Source: Neptunomonas sp.
GTDB lineage: Bacteria > Pseudomonadota > Gammaproteobacteria > Pseudomonadales > Balneatricaceae
DNA length: 64,000 bases
Assembly (NCBI RefSeq): GCF_016744175.1
Contig: NZ_JADGEV010000014.1
Coordinates: 11,806-75,805, forward strand
Direction: 5' to 3'
The translations under genes and the position numbers were made by a program. Numbering within the stretch: position 1 is the first letter of the stretch; each line of letters begins with the position of its first letter. Shown here in pieces: positions 18,577-29,456 of the stretch. The notes beneath the pieces are model-generated. The model had not been told where the DNA came from and did not search any database. It was given only the letters and a program-made list of their open reading frames with translations.

Positions 18577-19656
18577 TTAAACAGGGTTACGCGCGTTAAG
18601 GTACGCCTGCTCAGATACTTGATGCCATTTAGTTGCTTGATCACGGAATTTAACGAACGAATCAAATACTTTCTTCGTCATTTCATCATTCGCCGCTTCT
18701 TCAGCAATAACTTCATCAGACAGAGATTTCAACGTAGCCAATACATCGTCTGGGAATTTACGTAATTGAACATTATGCTCGTTAACCAACTGCTCTAGTG
18801 AACGGTTGTTTTTCGCTGTGAAGTCAGCAAGCATATCTTGGTTAGCTACGCGAATCGCATTTCGCACGATAACCTGTAAATCAGCAGGCAACTTCTCAAA
18901 TGCTTCTTTATTCATGAAACACTCAAGTGTCGTACCTGGCTCATGCCATCCTGGGTAATAGTAGAATTTCGCCGCTTTATGCAAACCAAATGCTGCATCG
19001 TTATAAGGGCCTACCCATTCAGTTGCATCAATAGCACCCGATTGCAGTGCAGGGAAAATCTCACCGCCCGGCAATAGTACTGGAGTACCACCAGCACGCT
19101 TCAATACTTCGCCACCTAAACCAGGCATACGCATTTTCAAGCCTTTAAGGTCACCTACGGAGTTGATCTCTTTATTGAACCAACCACCCATCTGTACACC
19201 GGTGTTTCCTGCAGCACCAGGAACAAGACCAAACGGTGCATACGCTTCCTCCCAAAGCTCCATACCACCGCCGTGATACAACCAGCTATTCATCTCTTGA
19301 GCGGTTAAACCAAACGGTACAGCTGCAAAGAATTGCGCTGCACGGCTTTTACCTTTCCAGTAATAAGAAGCGCCGTGTCCCATTTCTGCCGTTCCGCGCG
19401 AAACCGCATCAAAAATTTCTAATGCTCCGACTAGCTCTTTCGCACCGTAAACTTTAACTTGAACTCGACCGCCAGTCATATCAGTGATTAGCTTAGCTAA
19501 ATTGTTTGCACCTACACCTAGACCAGGAAAGTTCTTAGGCCAGGTGGTTACCATTTTCCACTTAAACTCTGGTGCAGCTTGTGCTGCGGTAGACATCATA
19601 GCGCCTGTTGCTACTGTAGCTGCTCCGGCACCTTTTAGAAATTGACGACGTTTCAA
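18577..19656 (-). CDS. TRAP transporter substrate-binding protein (DctP/TakP-like) with Tat signal
   Basis: MKRRQFLKGAG twin-arginine motif; WKMVTTWPKNFPGLGVGANNLAKLITDMTGGRVQVKVYGA. Confidence 0.93.
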   Translation of the reverse strand: MKRRQFLKGAGAATVATGAMMSTAAQAAPEFKWKMVTTWPKNFPGLGVGANNLAKLITDMTGGRVQVKVYGAKELVGALEIFDAVSRGTAEMGHGASYYWKGKSRAAQFFAAVPFGLTAQEMNSWLYHGGGMELWEEAYAPFGLVPGAAGNTGVQMGGWFNKEINSVGDLKGLKMRMPGLGGEVLKRAGGTPVLLPGGEIFPALQSGAIDATEWVGPYNDAAFGLHKAAKFYYYPGWHEPGTTLECFMNKEAFEKLPADLQVIVRNAIRVANQDMLADFTAKNNRSLEQLVNEHNVQLRKFPDDVLATLKSLSDEVIAEEAANDEMTKKVFDSFVKFRDQATKWHQVSEQAYLNARNPV

Positions 19657-19926
19657 AGGCCTGCTCCTTACTTTATTATTTTCAGTTATTTACATTAAAC
19701 ATATCACGCACTATAAGCCCCTGCAACGCCCACTAACAGCTCTTTTATTACGTACGTGATAATACCCAGACAGCGTAAAATACGTATCAAACACGATCGA
19801 GCCCTCGCATTCTTATCTATTAATTGTGCTCACCTTTTATTACGATAAATCCTAATGAAATTATGTGCTTTCATATTTCGTTGATATACTGATACGTTAC
19901 GTAATAGCGCTTAACGAGAATTACTT

Positions 19927-20811
19927 TTGAACGCAGTAAACTTACTAAAATCAATCACTGACGCTCGCCCTAAGCTCCGTAAGTCAGAGCAGAAAGTAGC
20001 TGATTTCGTATTGGCTAACCCACAAGAAGTTATCCACATGCGAATCGTCGACCTCGCTTCTGAAGCGAATGTCAGCGAACCTACCGTCGTGAGATTTTGT
20101 CGTGCACTGCATTATGATGGCTTTCAAGACTTCAAGTTAACACTTGCCCAAGGCTTAGCAAGCAATCCTAATTTTGAGCAGTTTGCATTAGATTCTAAAG
20201 ATACTGTTTCAGAGTTTAAGCAAAAGATTTTTGACTCCATGATCGGCAACTTGATCAATATGCGTGACCAGCTAGATGCTGAAACGCTGGAAAGTGCGAT
20301 TGATGCATTAGTCAAAGCTAAGCGCATTGAGTTTTATGGGTTTGGCGCATCCGCTGCGGTATGTAGTGACGCGCAGCATAAATTCTATCGTTTGCAAATC
20401 TCAGCAGCCGCTTATTCTGATCCTCATATGCAAACAATCTCTGCTGTATCTATGTCAGCAGGAGATGTAGTGGTTGCGATCTCACAAACAGGCCGCACCA
20501 AAGATTTACTGCATACGGTGAAGTTGGTCAAAGAAACCGGTGCAACAGTGATCACTTTATGCCCTGGCAATACGCTACTCGCTGACTTAGCTGATATCGC
20601 CATTCATATTGATGTAGAAGAAGATAAAGACTTAAGCACACTCATGTCCTCGCGCGTCCTTCATCTTGTTGTCATTGATGTATTAGCCGTCGGTGTGGCG
20701 ATGCGTCTTGGCCCTGCTCTGCTGGATCACTTGAAAACAATTAAGCGCAGCTTACGTAGCTTAAGACAAAATGATAAGCGTCTCTTAGCACGGCCTGATG
20801 CTGAAATATAA
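19927..20811 (+). CDS. MurR/RpiR-family regulator, HexR-like (TTG start)
   Basis: N-terminal HTH_6 (VSEPTVVRFCRALHYDGFQDFKLTLAQGLA) plus SIS domain. Confidence 0.88.
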   Translation: MNAVNLLKSITDARPKLRKSEQKVADFVLANPQEVIHMRIVDLASEANVSEPTVVRFCRALHYDGFQDFKLTLAQGLASNPNFEQFALDSKDTVSEFKQKIFDSMIGNLINMRDQLDAETLESAIDALVKAKRIEFYGFGASAAVCSDAQHKFYRLQISAAAYSDPHMQTISAVSMSAGDVVVAISQTGRTKDLLHTVKLVKETGATVITLCPGNTLLADLADIAIHIDVEEDKDLSTLMSSRVLHLVVIDVLAVGVAMRLGPALLDHLKTIKRSLRSLRQNDKRLLARPDAEI

Positions 20812-20981
20812 TAGCCTCTAAACTCCCCCTTAACATTTCTGCAACCTAAAGAAACTACTCTACCCCTAACAAACAGCGGGCCTAACTAGGTGCGCTTTAT
20901 ACTCGGTGAAGTAATTTTGTATCAATAAGTCGTCCGCCTAAACTCACAACCAGCACGGCAGACAACGATAAAAGGTTAATT

Positions 20982-21191
20982 ATGATGTTAAAGCAAAACA
21001 TGAACTCTCTTAGCGAAGTGCAGCTTGAAATCATGAATGCGTTAATGGGCTACCAAGATGCTAAAAACCAAACCAATAAAAAACAAGCAACCAAACGCTT
21101 GTTCACAGCTAGACGAGCTATTGAAGAACGCCGAGAAATGAATGGCCTAGCAAAAGAGATAGATAGAGAAGCCTGGTACGACTCACTTTAG
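20982..21191 (+). CDS. Small basic protein, possibly PA3496-family
   Basis: KQATKRLFTARRAIEERREMNGLAKEID resembles small PA3496-like proteins. Confidence 0.45.
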   Translation: MMLKQNMNSLSEVQLEIMNALMGYQDAKNQTNKKQATKRLFTARRAIEERREMNGLAKEIDREAWYDSL

Positions 21192-21204
21192 ACTTCTCTA
21201 TTGG

Positions 21205-22698
21205 TTAGTGCTCTGGATAAATAATATTCAGAGGTACCGAGTTACCTCCATCCATCACGATAGCAGCATGATGACGTTTTAACTGGCGTGGTTCTGAAAC
21301 ACCACAAGAGTGAGCAATAATCTCTACTTCATGCACTAAATTGTGATGAAAGTGAGCCACTCGCTCAGCCTTACTTTCCGGCACTAGGCCCTGTTGCAAA
21401 TCTGGGTCGTGCGTTGTGATACCTGTTGGGCAGGTGTTCTTATTACACTGCAGCGCTTGAATACATCCCAACGAAAACATAAAGCCACGTGCACTAACGA
21501 CAAAATCCGCACCAATACACAAGGCTGCAGCCACATCTGTTGGGTTAATCATTTTACCGGATACAATCACGCGTATCCGCTCACGCAACTCATGTTGGTG
21601 TAATTTGTTCACCAAAACTGGCAAGCTTTCACGCACAGGTAAACCAACGCTATCCATTAAAGGCATAGGCGCTGCGCCTGTACCACCGTCCGAGCTATCT
21701 AAAGTAATAAAGTCCGGAGCATTTTCAATACCACGTTTATTAACCGTCTCAAAAAACTGATCAAGCCATTCTGTGGTGCCTAAGACCAATTTAAACCCAC
21801 ACGGCTTACCCGTCACCCTACGGATACGTTCAACTACATCAAGAAGGTCATCAATAGATGCTATATCAGAATGCCTGTTAGGGCTGATAGAAGCTTGCCC
21901 TTCAGGGATTCCTCTTATATCAGCAATGGCTTTACTTACTTTCTCTGCAGGTAATATTCCACCTTTTCCGGGTTTAGCACCTTGTGAGAGTTTAATCTCA
22001 AACATTTTAACCTGAGTAATCGAGGCTTTTTCTTTCAATTTCTCATCTGAAAGCTCCCCATCGGCATCTCTTACTCCATATTTGGCCGTTCCTATCTGGT
22101 ATACAAGGTCACAGCCACCCTCTAAATGAAAAGGAGATAAACCACCTTCACCTGTATTCATCCAGCACCCTGCTTTAGCTGCGCCATGAGAAAGCGCTTG
22201 GACAGCAGGCTTTGATAAAGCACCATAACTCATACCCGAAACATTAAAGAACGATGGAGCATCGTAAGGGTGCTCACAATAAGGCCCAATACGTGAGGGT
22301 TGTGAAGGTGCTGAGTCTTCAGATAATGTAGGAAAAGGACAATTAAGAAAGTAGTGAGTGCCCGGACGGCGTAGGTCTCGTGTCGATCCAAAGGCTATTG
22401 TATTATCGATATTCTTTGAAGCGCGGTATACCCAACTACGCTGTGCTCGGTTGAAAGGCAACTCCTCTCGGTCCATAGCAAAAAAGTATTGACGAAAAAA
22501 CTCACCAAGATGCTCAAATATATAACGAAAACGGCCAATTAATGGATAGTTACGTCGAATTGTTTGGGCGGTTTGTTTCTTGTCATTTTGATAAAGAATG
22601 AAGCCCGTAATCAATAAAACAACCACAACTAATAGAAATAAAATCCCAATAGTTGCGATAAAGTTAATTGCAAAAATAGTAACCGTATCGTTCATCAT
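21205..22698 (-). CDS. Membrane-anchored FMN-binding glutamate synthase-domain protein
   Basis: N-term TM; GltB FMN domain motifs, SSDGGTGAAPMPLMD, CNKNTCPTGITTHDP. Confidence 0.9.
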   Translation of the reverse strand: MMNDTVTIFAINFIATIGILFLLVVVVLLITGFILYQNDKKQTAQTIRRNYPLIGRFRYIFEHLGEFFRQYFFAMDREELPFNRAQRSWVYRASKNIDNTIAFGSTRDLRRPGTHYFLNCPFPTLSEDSAPSQPSRIGPYCEHPYDAPSFFNVSGMSYGALSKPAVQALSHGAAKAGCWMNTGEGGLSPFHLEGGCDLVYQIGTAKYGVRDADGELSDEKLKEKASITQVKMFEIKLSQGAKPGKGGILPAEKVSKAIADIRGIPEGQASISPNRHSDIASIDDLLDVVERIRRVTGKPCGFKLVLGTTEWLDQFFETVNKRGIENAPDFITLDSSDGGTGAAPMPLMDSVGLPVRESLPVLVNKLHQHELRERIRVIVSGKMINPTDVAAALCIGADFVVSARGFMFSLGCIQALQCNKNTCPTGITTHDPDLQQGLVPESKAERVAHFHHNLVHEVEIIAHSCGVSEPRQLKRHHAAIVMDGGNSVPLNIIYPEH

Positions 22699-22771
22699 GC
22701 ACCCCCCTAACTCATTGATAGACCTATCCTACTCTAGAGTTAGCGTAGGTGAATATAATAAATCCGCTTAA

Positions 22772-23971
22772 CTACGCTATTCGCTCAAAACCTGCTTCTA
22801 GGTCTTTTATTAGCTCATCTACATTTTCCAAACCAATATGAACACGAATTAAAGTCCCCTCAAAATCAACATCGCCAGAGGGACGAATAGCATTAATTTC
22901 TTCAGGTTGATTTGCAAGGATGAGAGATTCAAAGCCACCCCAAGAGTAAGCCATGCTGAAGTGCTTAAAATTATCTAAGTATTGCTCCAGTTGATCGTCA
23001 GCCAGGCGTTTTTTCAAAATAAATGAGAACAGCCCATTGCAGCCGTTAAAATCACGGGTATAAAACTCATGCCCTCTACAGCTAGGTAGTGCTGGATGAT
23101 TAACACGTTCAACTTCTGGTCGTTCACTTAACCAAGTAGCAGCAGCGATACTGTTTATCTCATGCTGTTTTAGCCTAATCCCCATTGTTCTTAGGCCCCG
23201 AGCCGCCATATATGCGGTATCGGCATCAACCATCTGCCCCATGAGATATGAGCGCTCACGTAATCGATCCCAGCAGCGTTCGTTGGATACCGCCGTACCC
23301 AACATAGCATCAGAATGGCCAACAATGTATTTAGTGCCAGCCTGAATCGAAATATCGATATCATGGTCGAACGCTTTGAACAGCACTCCTGCAGCCCATG
23401 TATTATCTATCATAACAATAATGTCAGGATTAATAGCCCGAGCCGCTTTAACCATAGCCGGTATATCGGGTACTTCCATCGTGATAGAGCTCGGCGATTC
23501 TAAAAATAAGAGCTTGGTATTTTTCTGTACTAGCTGGCGAATACCTGCACCGATTGTCGGCTCATAATATGTGGTGCTTACATTCATATCATTCAAAATA
23601 ATATTACAAAAATCTTGCGTGGGCTCATAAGCCCCACCAGTCATCAATACATGATCTCCTGCCACTACGAAGGAAAGAATAGCATTAGACACCGCAGCAG
23701 CACCGCAAGGGTACAGAGCACAACCAACGCCTCCTTCGAGCTCAACCATCGCTTCTTGAAGTGAAAAATGAGTCAGGGTGCCACGACGGCCATAGAAAAG
23801 CTCACCATTAGCACGGTTGGCTGTGGCTATTTTTTTATCTTTGACCGAATCAAAAACTAACGATGATGCTCGTTGAATGATGGTATTTACTGAACCCTTT
23901 CCAAATTTCTTTGAGCGTCCTGCCGTAATAAGTGATGTTGCAATTTTATCGAGATACATGGGGGCTCTCAT
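22772..23971 (-). CDS. metC: Cystathionine beta-lyase (Cys/Met metabolism PLP enzyme)
   Basis: [24 protein letters not shown]-lysine motif; ORF reaches 24151 but overlaps the upstream gene, so start placed at [10 protein letters not shown]. Confidence 0.85.
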   Translation of the reverse strand: MRAPMYLDKIATSLITAGRSKKFGKGSVNTIIQRASSLVFDSVKDKKIATANRANGELFYGRRGTLTHFSLQEAMVELEGGVGCALYPCGAAAVSNAILSFVVAGDHVLMTGGAYEPTQDFCNIILNDMNVSTTYYEPTIGAGIRQLVQKNTKLLFLESPSSITMEVPDIPAMVKAARAINPDIIVMIDNTWAAGVLFKAFDHDIDISIQAGTKYIVGHSDAMLGTAVSNERCWDRLRERSYLMGQMVDADTAYMAARGLRTMGIRLKQHEINSIAAATWLSERPEVERVNHPALPSCRGHEFYTRDFNGCNGLFSFILKKRLADDQLEQYLDNFKHFSMAYSWGGFESLILANQPEEINAIRPSGDVDFEGTLIRVHIGLENVDELIKDLEAGFERIA

Positions 23972-24008
23972 ATTAAAAATATTTGTAGCGAAGGTAGTTT
24001 TTAGCTTT

Positions 24009-25004
24009 TCATGACAGTACTTCTCGATAGGCAAATAGCCCCTGACTTCCACCCGTGTGCAAGAACAGAATATTTTTATTTGCTGATAAAACACCCGTGC
24101 GGCATTTATCAATAAGTCCTGCCATCCCTTTACCTGTATACACGGGATCAAGCAGTATACCTTCTAGCTGAGCACACATTTGCACTGCCTCTATTGTTGC
24201 AGGCGTAGTAATACCGTAACCCTCACCATAATAACCTCCATCGGCTACAACACGTCCATTAGCTAGCTCAGGGTCGAGCCCCATATGCTGGAGCGTCTTT
24301 GCCAACAACGTATGGACCAACTCTTGCTGCGCTTGTGTATCACGGCTTACCGCAATACCTAGCACGGGAATACCAGCACCCGCCGCGATGAGGCCCGCTA
24401 ACAACCCTGCTTGCGTTCCAGCACTACCCGATGCGAGAACGATTTGGTCCACGCTAATACCTTGCTCTACTATTTGCGCCAACATCTCATTTGCGCAGCG
24501 AACATAGCCAAGACTACCTACTTCATTAGAGCCACCTACCGGTATAAGGTAAGGCTTTTTCCCAGCGTCAATCAATGTAGCCATTAATTGATCGGCAAAT
24601 GCAACGCTATCCACCCCTTCAGCTACCGCGTGAATAGTTGCGCCAAACAGTTTATCCAACAAGATATTTCCGTTGTTATAGTAATCTTGCTTTGGCGTCC
24701 CTTCTACATCTTCAAGCACCAATTCACAGGCAAAACCAAACTTTGCAGCGGCAGCGGCAGTCTGGCGGGCATGGTTAGATTGCAATCCGCCAATAGTGAC
24801 CAAGGTATCAGCGCCAGCTTCATGCGCAGCAGCCAGTAAATACTCCAGCTTACGCGTTTTGTTACCGCCACCCGCCAACCCTGTGCAATCATCTCGCTTA
24901 ATAAACAAGTTACAATCTAAGGCTTGCGACAACCGAGGCATGGCTTCAAGTGGTGTTGGACCATGGCTAATAACCATGCGAGGAAAGGAATCAAAATCGA
25001 TCAT
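24009..25004 (-). CDS. D-cysteine desulfhydrase / L-cysteate sulfo-lyase / ACC-deaminase family PLP enzyme
   Basis: [57 protein letters not shown]. Confidence 0.85.
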   Translation of the reverse strand: MIDFDSFPRMVISHGPTPLEAMPRLSQALDCNLFIKRDDCTGLAGGGNKTRKLEYLLAAAHEAGADTLVTIGGLQSNHARQTAAAAAKFGFACELVLEDVEGTPKQDYYNNGNILLDKLFGATIHAVAEGVDSVAFADQLMATLIDAGKKPYLIPVGGSNEVGSLGYVRCANEMLAQIVEQGISVDQIVLASGSAGTQAGLLAGLIAAGAGIPVLGIAVSRDTQAQQELVHTLLAKTLQHMGLDPELANGRVVADGGYYGEGYGITTPATIEAVQMCAQLEGILLDPVYTGKGMAGLIDKCRTGVLSANKNILFLHTGGSQGLFAYREVLS

Positions 25005-25161
25005 GAACAGCACACTCCTAGAACACCCAGTAGGTGAGTATTCCTTCGATATAATTATTTAACTATGTGGGTAGAAACATCGAAATAGCGTACATCCTTG
25101 TACGAAGACTTGAACAAAAATACCGATAAAGCTAAGACTTTACGTACTTTAGCAACTCGTA

Positions 25162-25926
25162 TTAGTGCCCTAAAATTTGACTTAGGAACAATTGTGTACG
25201 CTCATTTTGCGGGTTATCAAAGAACTCGTGAGGTGTATTTTCTTCAATAATGCTGCCTTCATCCATAAAAATAACTCGATCAGCTACTTGCTTAGCAAAC
25301 CCCATTTCATGCGTTACACAAATCATAGTGGTGCCTTCTTCAGCTAGCTCCACCATTACATCCAATACTTCCTTGATCATTTCTGGATCGAGCGCAGACG
25401 TTGGCTCATCAAACAACATCACTCGCGGGTTGGAACACAGTGCTCGAGCAATAGCCACTCGCTGTTGTTGCCCGCCTGATAGTTGTCCTGGAAACTTGTT
25501 TGCCTGCTGAGGAATTTTAACTCGCTCAAGATAACTCATCGCCATATCTTCAGCGTCTTTCCTAGGCATTTTATTTACTAGACGCGGCGCTAACGTCAAG
25601 TTGTCTAGGATTGTCATATGCGGGAATAAATTAAAGTGCTGAAACACCATCGCGACTTCTTTGCGTACAGCTTCCAAATTTTTCACATTGTCATCCAGCA
25701 AAATACCATCGATCAATATTTCACCAGCCTGGTATTTTTCCAGACGATTCATACAACGAATCATAGTTGACTTGCCCGAGCCAGAAGGCCCGCAAATAAT
25801 GATTTTTTCGCCTTTTTTAACGTGTAAATTAATATCTTTCAATACATGAAAGTCGCCATACCATTTATTCAAATTATTTACATGAATCAGCATATCATCA
25901 GCAGATGTTTGGCCATTTGAACTCAT
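25162..25926 (-). CDS. aapP: Amino-acid ABC transporter ATP-binding protein (AapP-like)
   Basis: [24 protein letters not shown], polar amino-acid transporter context. Confidence 0.93.
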   Translation of the reverse strand: MSSNGQTSADDMLIHVNNLNKWYGDFHVLKDINLHVKKGEKIIICGPSGSGKSTMIRCMNRLEKYQAGEILIDGILLDDNVKNLEAVRKEVAMVFQHFNLFPHMTILDNLTLAPRLVNKMPRKDAEDMAMSYLERVKIPQQANKFPGQLSGGQQQRVAIARALCSNPRVMLFDEPTSALDPEMIKEVLDVMVELAEEGTTMICVTHEMGFAKQVADRVIFMDEGSIIEENTPHEFFDNPQNERTQLFLSQILGH

Positions 25927-25974
25927 AAATTATACCTATACTCAATTCTGTGGTGTTATCAAACAGAGGCGCTA

Positions 25975-27054
25975 TTAATGCTGCTCGCCTTTACGCAATT
26001 CTGTTTCAAGGTTATTCGCATATGAAGCCATCGAATAGCAAAAGACAAAATAAATCGCCGCCACAAAGATATACACTTCAATGTAGAAGGCTCGCCATAC
26101 AGGGTCTGTAATCGCTACTTTTGCCGTGGCCAGTAAATCAAATAAACCAATGATTAAAACCAATGAGGTGTCTTTAAACATTGAAATAAAGCTATTTACC
26201 GTCGGTGGAATGACAATACGTAATGCTTGTGGCATCACCACAACGCGCATCGTTTGCCAGTACGTCAACCCCATCGCGGCGGCGGCTTCGTACTGCCCTT
26301 TAGGCACAGCCTGCAAACCACCTCGAAAGACCTCAGCAAGGTACGCCGATGTAAATAAAATGATACCTATTTGCGCTCTGAGCAGTTTATCGATAGTAAC
26401 GCCTTCGGGTAAGAATAACGGGAACATCACCGAAGCCATGAACAACACACTTATCAGCGGAACTCCACGCACCAACTCAATAAAAGCAACACACCAAACA
26501 CGAATTAAAGGGAGCTCAGAACGGCGCCCTAAGGCGAGTAAAATACCCAGAGGAAAAGCAGCAACGGTACCAACAACAGATAGCATTAGCGTTAACGGCA
26601 GGCCACCCCATTGTGTATTTTCTACGTAGCTTAAACCCAGCACACCACCCCACATCAAGACACCTAAACCAATCAAACTGGCGACCCATAGCGGAATTAA
26701 CCACAGCTTCCAGAACGATCGGTGTAAACTGCAAACAATCAAACCAACAAACCACACCATCGCAATTAACGGCCGCAACTGCTCATCGGCAGGATATGTA
26801 CCAAAAATTATAAAACGGTACTTTTCTGAAATAATCCCCCAGCACGCGCCATCAGACGCCGCTTTACAAGCGGAAGCATCCGCAGCAAATACTGCATTTA
26901 AAATACCCCAATCCACCACACCGACTAAAAACTTAACAATAAAATAGATACAGATGATAGATATCACCGTATTCAGCTTATTACTGAACAAGTTTTCCTT
27001 CATCCAATTGACGATTCCACCCTGACTTGGCGGCTTTATAGCTACATTACTCAT
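25975..27054 (-). CDS. aapM: Amino-acid ABC transporter permease (AapM-like)
   Basis: FIELVRGVPLISVLFMASVMFPLF; EAAAAMGLTYWQTMRVVVMPQALRIVIPP. Confidence 0.92.
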   Translation of the reverse strand: MSNVAIKPPSQGGIVNWMKENLFSNKLNTVISIICIYFIVKFLVGVVDWGILNAVFAADASACKAASDGACWGIISEKYRFIIFGTYPADEQLRPLIAMVWFVGLIVCSLHRSFWKLWLIPLWVASLIGLGVLMWGGVLGLSYVENTQWGGLPLTLMLSVVGTVAAFPLGILLALGRRSELPLIRVWCVAFIELVRGVPLISVLFMASVMFPLFLPEGVTIDKLLRAQIGIILFTSAYLAEVFRGGLQAVPKGQYEAAAAMGLTYWQTMRVVVMPQALRIVIPPTVNSFISMFKDTSLVLIIGLFDLLATAKVAITDPVWRAFYIEVYIFVAAIYFVFCYSMASYANNLETELRKGEQH

Positions 27055-27056
27055 AT

Positions 27057-28238
27057 CTATCGCTCCACCAGTGCCATCTTCTTGTTATACCAATTCATGA
27101 ATAAAGAAATAGCGAGACTAAGCCCGAGATATACACCCATGAAGATTGAGATTGCTTCGATCGCCTGCCCTGTTTGATTCATTGTGGTATTCGACAATGA
27201 CACCAAATCAGGATAACCCACAGCTACCGCCAAAGAGCTGTTTTTGGTTAAGTTGAGATATTGACTGGTTAGTGGAGGAATCATGACTCGTGATGCTTGA
27301 GGTAATACAACATGCACCAGCGTTTGACTTGGTTTTAAACCTAAATCCGTAGAGGCCTCTTCTTGACCTTTTGGCACCGACTGTAAGCCACTTCGAACGA
27401 TGTCGGCGATATAGGTTGATGTATATAAAGATAAACCAATCAGCAAAGACAAGAACTCGGGAGATAGCTTAGCACCGCCTTTAAAGTTAAAACCTTTAAG
27501 TACAGGCGTGCTCATTTCGGTAGGAGCACCACAAACAATATAGGTGATAAAAACACTGACTATGACTAATGCCAATCCTGCCCATGCATACGGAAACGAC
27601 TGGCCCGTTCTGTCTTGACGCGCTAATGCCCAGCGACGTAATAACCACACGCCTGCCAATGCAATAACAAACACAACCCCCATCCAAAAGTAGGCAGGGT
27701 GATCAGCAGGAACTGGGAATAACACACCACGGTTACTCAAAAAAACATCTGGCAAAACTTCCAAAGCTCGCTTAGGGCTAGGAAAGCCATTGTTAATCAA
27801 TGTGTACCAAAAAATAAGTTGCAATAATACGGGGATGTTACGAAACAGGTTGATATATACCGCAGCGATACGACTCAATATCCAGTTCTTGGACATCCGC
27901 GAAACGCCCACTACAAAGCCGATCAATGACGCAAATATGATGCCTAATAAGGAGACTTTCATGGTATTAAGCAAGCCAACCATGAGGGCCCGGCCATAAC
28001 TATCAGCAGGCGTGAACTCAATCATATGCTCGCTGATACCGAAGGAGGACTCTAACGATAAAAAGCTATAGCCCGTAGCTATACCTTGATTAGCTAAGTT
28101 TTCGAAGGTGTTTGAAATAAGATACCAAGCAATAAATGCAATACCCCCAGTGACGAGTATCTGAGCAAAAACACCTCGCGCCTTCTCACTGTAGATTAAA
28201 CTGGATAGCTTTTTACGGCTCTTTACTGGTTCGGACAT
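27057..28238 (-). CDS. aapQ: Amino-acid ABC transporter permease (AapQ-like)
   Basis: NLFRNIPVLLQLIFWY; EASTDLGLKPSQTLVHVVLPQASRVMIPPL. Confidence 0.92.
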   Translation of the reverse strand: MSEPVKSRKKLSSLIYSEKARGVFAQILVTGGIAFIAWYLISNTFENLANQGIATGYSFLSLESSFGISEHMIEFTPADSYGRALMVGLLNTMKVSLLGIIFASLIGFVVGVSRMSKNWILSRIAAVYINLFRNIPVLLQLIFWYTLINNGFPSPKRALEVLPDVFLSNRGVLFPVPADHPAYFWMGVVFVIALAGVWLLRRWALARQDRTGQSFPYAWAGLALVIVSVFITYIVCGAPTEMSTPVLKGFNFKGGAKLSPEFLSLLIGLSLYTSTYIADIVRSGLQSVPKGQEEASTDLGLKPSQTLVHVVLPQASRVMIPPLTSQYLNLTKNSSLAVAVGYPDLVSLSNTTMNQTGQAIEAISIFMGVYLGLSLAISLFMNWYNKKMALVER

Positions 28239-28400
28239 TAGCCTGCCTCTTTAATTATTATCTGAGCATATTTATTTTCATCACCGCTATATGAACACAT
28301 AACGGCATGCTTACCCAATAAAGCACATTAACTATTAACGCGTATTGATAATAAGCAAAAGGGGTTAATCCATATGCATCAATCTTAGAAACCCCTTAAA

Positions 28401-28422
28401 AAAAGCCCCGATAATCGGGGCT
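28401..28422 (-). terminator. Hairpin between aapJ and aapQ
   Basis: AGCCCCG-ata-ATCGGGGCT; minus-strand T tract. Confidence 0.75.
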
Positions 28423-28436
28423 CAAGTCAAACTGTC

Positions 28437-29456
28437 TTAACGAATAGGTGCTGGATACATCAAGCCACCATCAGTCCACAACGCATTCAATCCACGTTCA
28501 AGACCCAATTTAGCTTTAACATTACGGTCAAAGCTTTCACCGTAGTTCCCCACTTGTTTAATGATGTTATATGCCCAGTCATCACTAACACCTAGTGCTT
28601 TACCCATGTCACCTGTTGTACCTAACAAGCGTTGAATACCTGGGTCTTTACTATCTTTTTTGAAAGTATCAACGTTAGCTGATGTAATACCTTTCTCTTC
28701 TGCTTCAAGCATTGCAATATGAGTCCAGCGTACGATATCTGCAAACTCCTCATCACCATGACGAACCGCTGGGCCTAAAGGTTCTTTAGAAATAATTTCA
28801 GGCAAAACCATAAAATCATCAGGATTTGGTGCTGTTTGACGGTAAGAGGCTAAGCCTGACGCATCCGTTGTATAAACATCACAACGACCAGAGAAGAATG
28901 TTTGTACCGCTTCTACAGCGTTTTCGATAACCACTGGCTCAAAAGACATGCCCTGTGCACGGAAGTAATCTGCAAGGTTTAGTTCTGTTGTCGTACCGGG
29001 CTCGATACACACAGTTGCACCATCTAATTCGGTAGCGCTAGTAATACCAGATGCTTTTGCAACCATGAAACCTTGGCCGTCGTAGTAGTTAACACCGGCA
29101 AAGTTAAGGCCAACCTTAGTATCTCGTGACAGTGTCCAGGTTGTATTACGCGCTAGCAAGTCAACTTCTTTAGACTGCAAAGCAGTAAAGCGCTGAGCGG
29201 CAGTCAACGGTGTAAAGCGCGCTTTTGAAGCATCACCTAAAATAGCAGCCGCTACTGCATGACAAAGATCTATGTCTAAGCCTTCCCACTTACCTTCAGA
29301 AGTTGGGGCTGAAAAACCAGCCAACGCAGTATTGGCACCACATTGTACGTAACCTTTTGCCTTGATCGAATCGACAGTTTCACCTGCCATAGCAAAAGTA
29401 CTCAAAGCTGCTGTTGCTGCGATAGTACCGCCAACGATCAGTTTCAATGATTTCAT
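28437..29456 (-). CDS. aapJ: General L-amino-acid ABC transporter substrate-binding protein (AapJ-like)
   Basis: Signal peptide; KAKGYVQCGANTALAGFSAPTSEGKWEGLDIDLCHAVAAAILGD. Confidence 0.94.
   Translation of the reverse strand: MKSLKLIVGGTIAATAALSTFAMAGETVDSIKAKGYVQCGANTALAGFSAPTSEGKWEGLDIDLCHAVAAAILGDASKARFTPLTAAQRFTALQSKEVDLLARNTTWTLSRDTKVGLNFAGVNYYDGQGFMVAKASGITSATELDGATVCIEPGTTTELNLADYFRAQGMSFEPVVIENAVEAVQTFFSGRCDVYTTDASGLASYRQTAPNPDDFMVLPEIISKEPLGPAVRHGDEEFADIVRWTHIAMLEAEEKGITSANVDTFKKDSKDPGIQRLLGTTGDMGKALGVSDDWAYNIIKQVGNYGESFDRNVKAKLGLERGLNALWTDGGLMYPAPIR

Noticed and set aside
23972-24151. N-terminal extension of the metC ORF
   Set aside because: Overlaps the 3' end of the upstream PLP gene; downstream ATGs at 23971/23959 fit a normal start
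25089-25104. CGTACA-tcct-TGTACG hairpin between the D-Cys desulfhydrase-like gene and aapP
   Set aside because: Short stem, no T tract, no known motif; could be chance
26126-26629. 167-aa plus-strand ORF
   Set aside because: Antisense of aapM; composition typical of a shadow ORF
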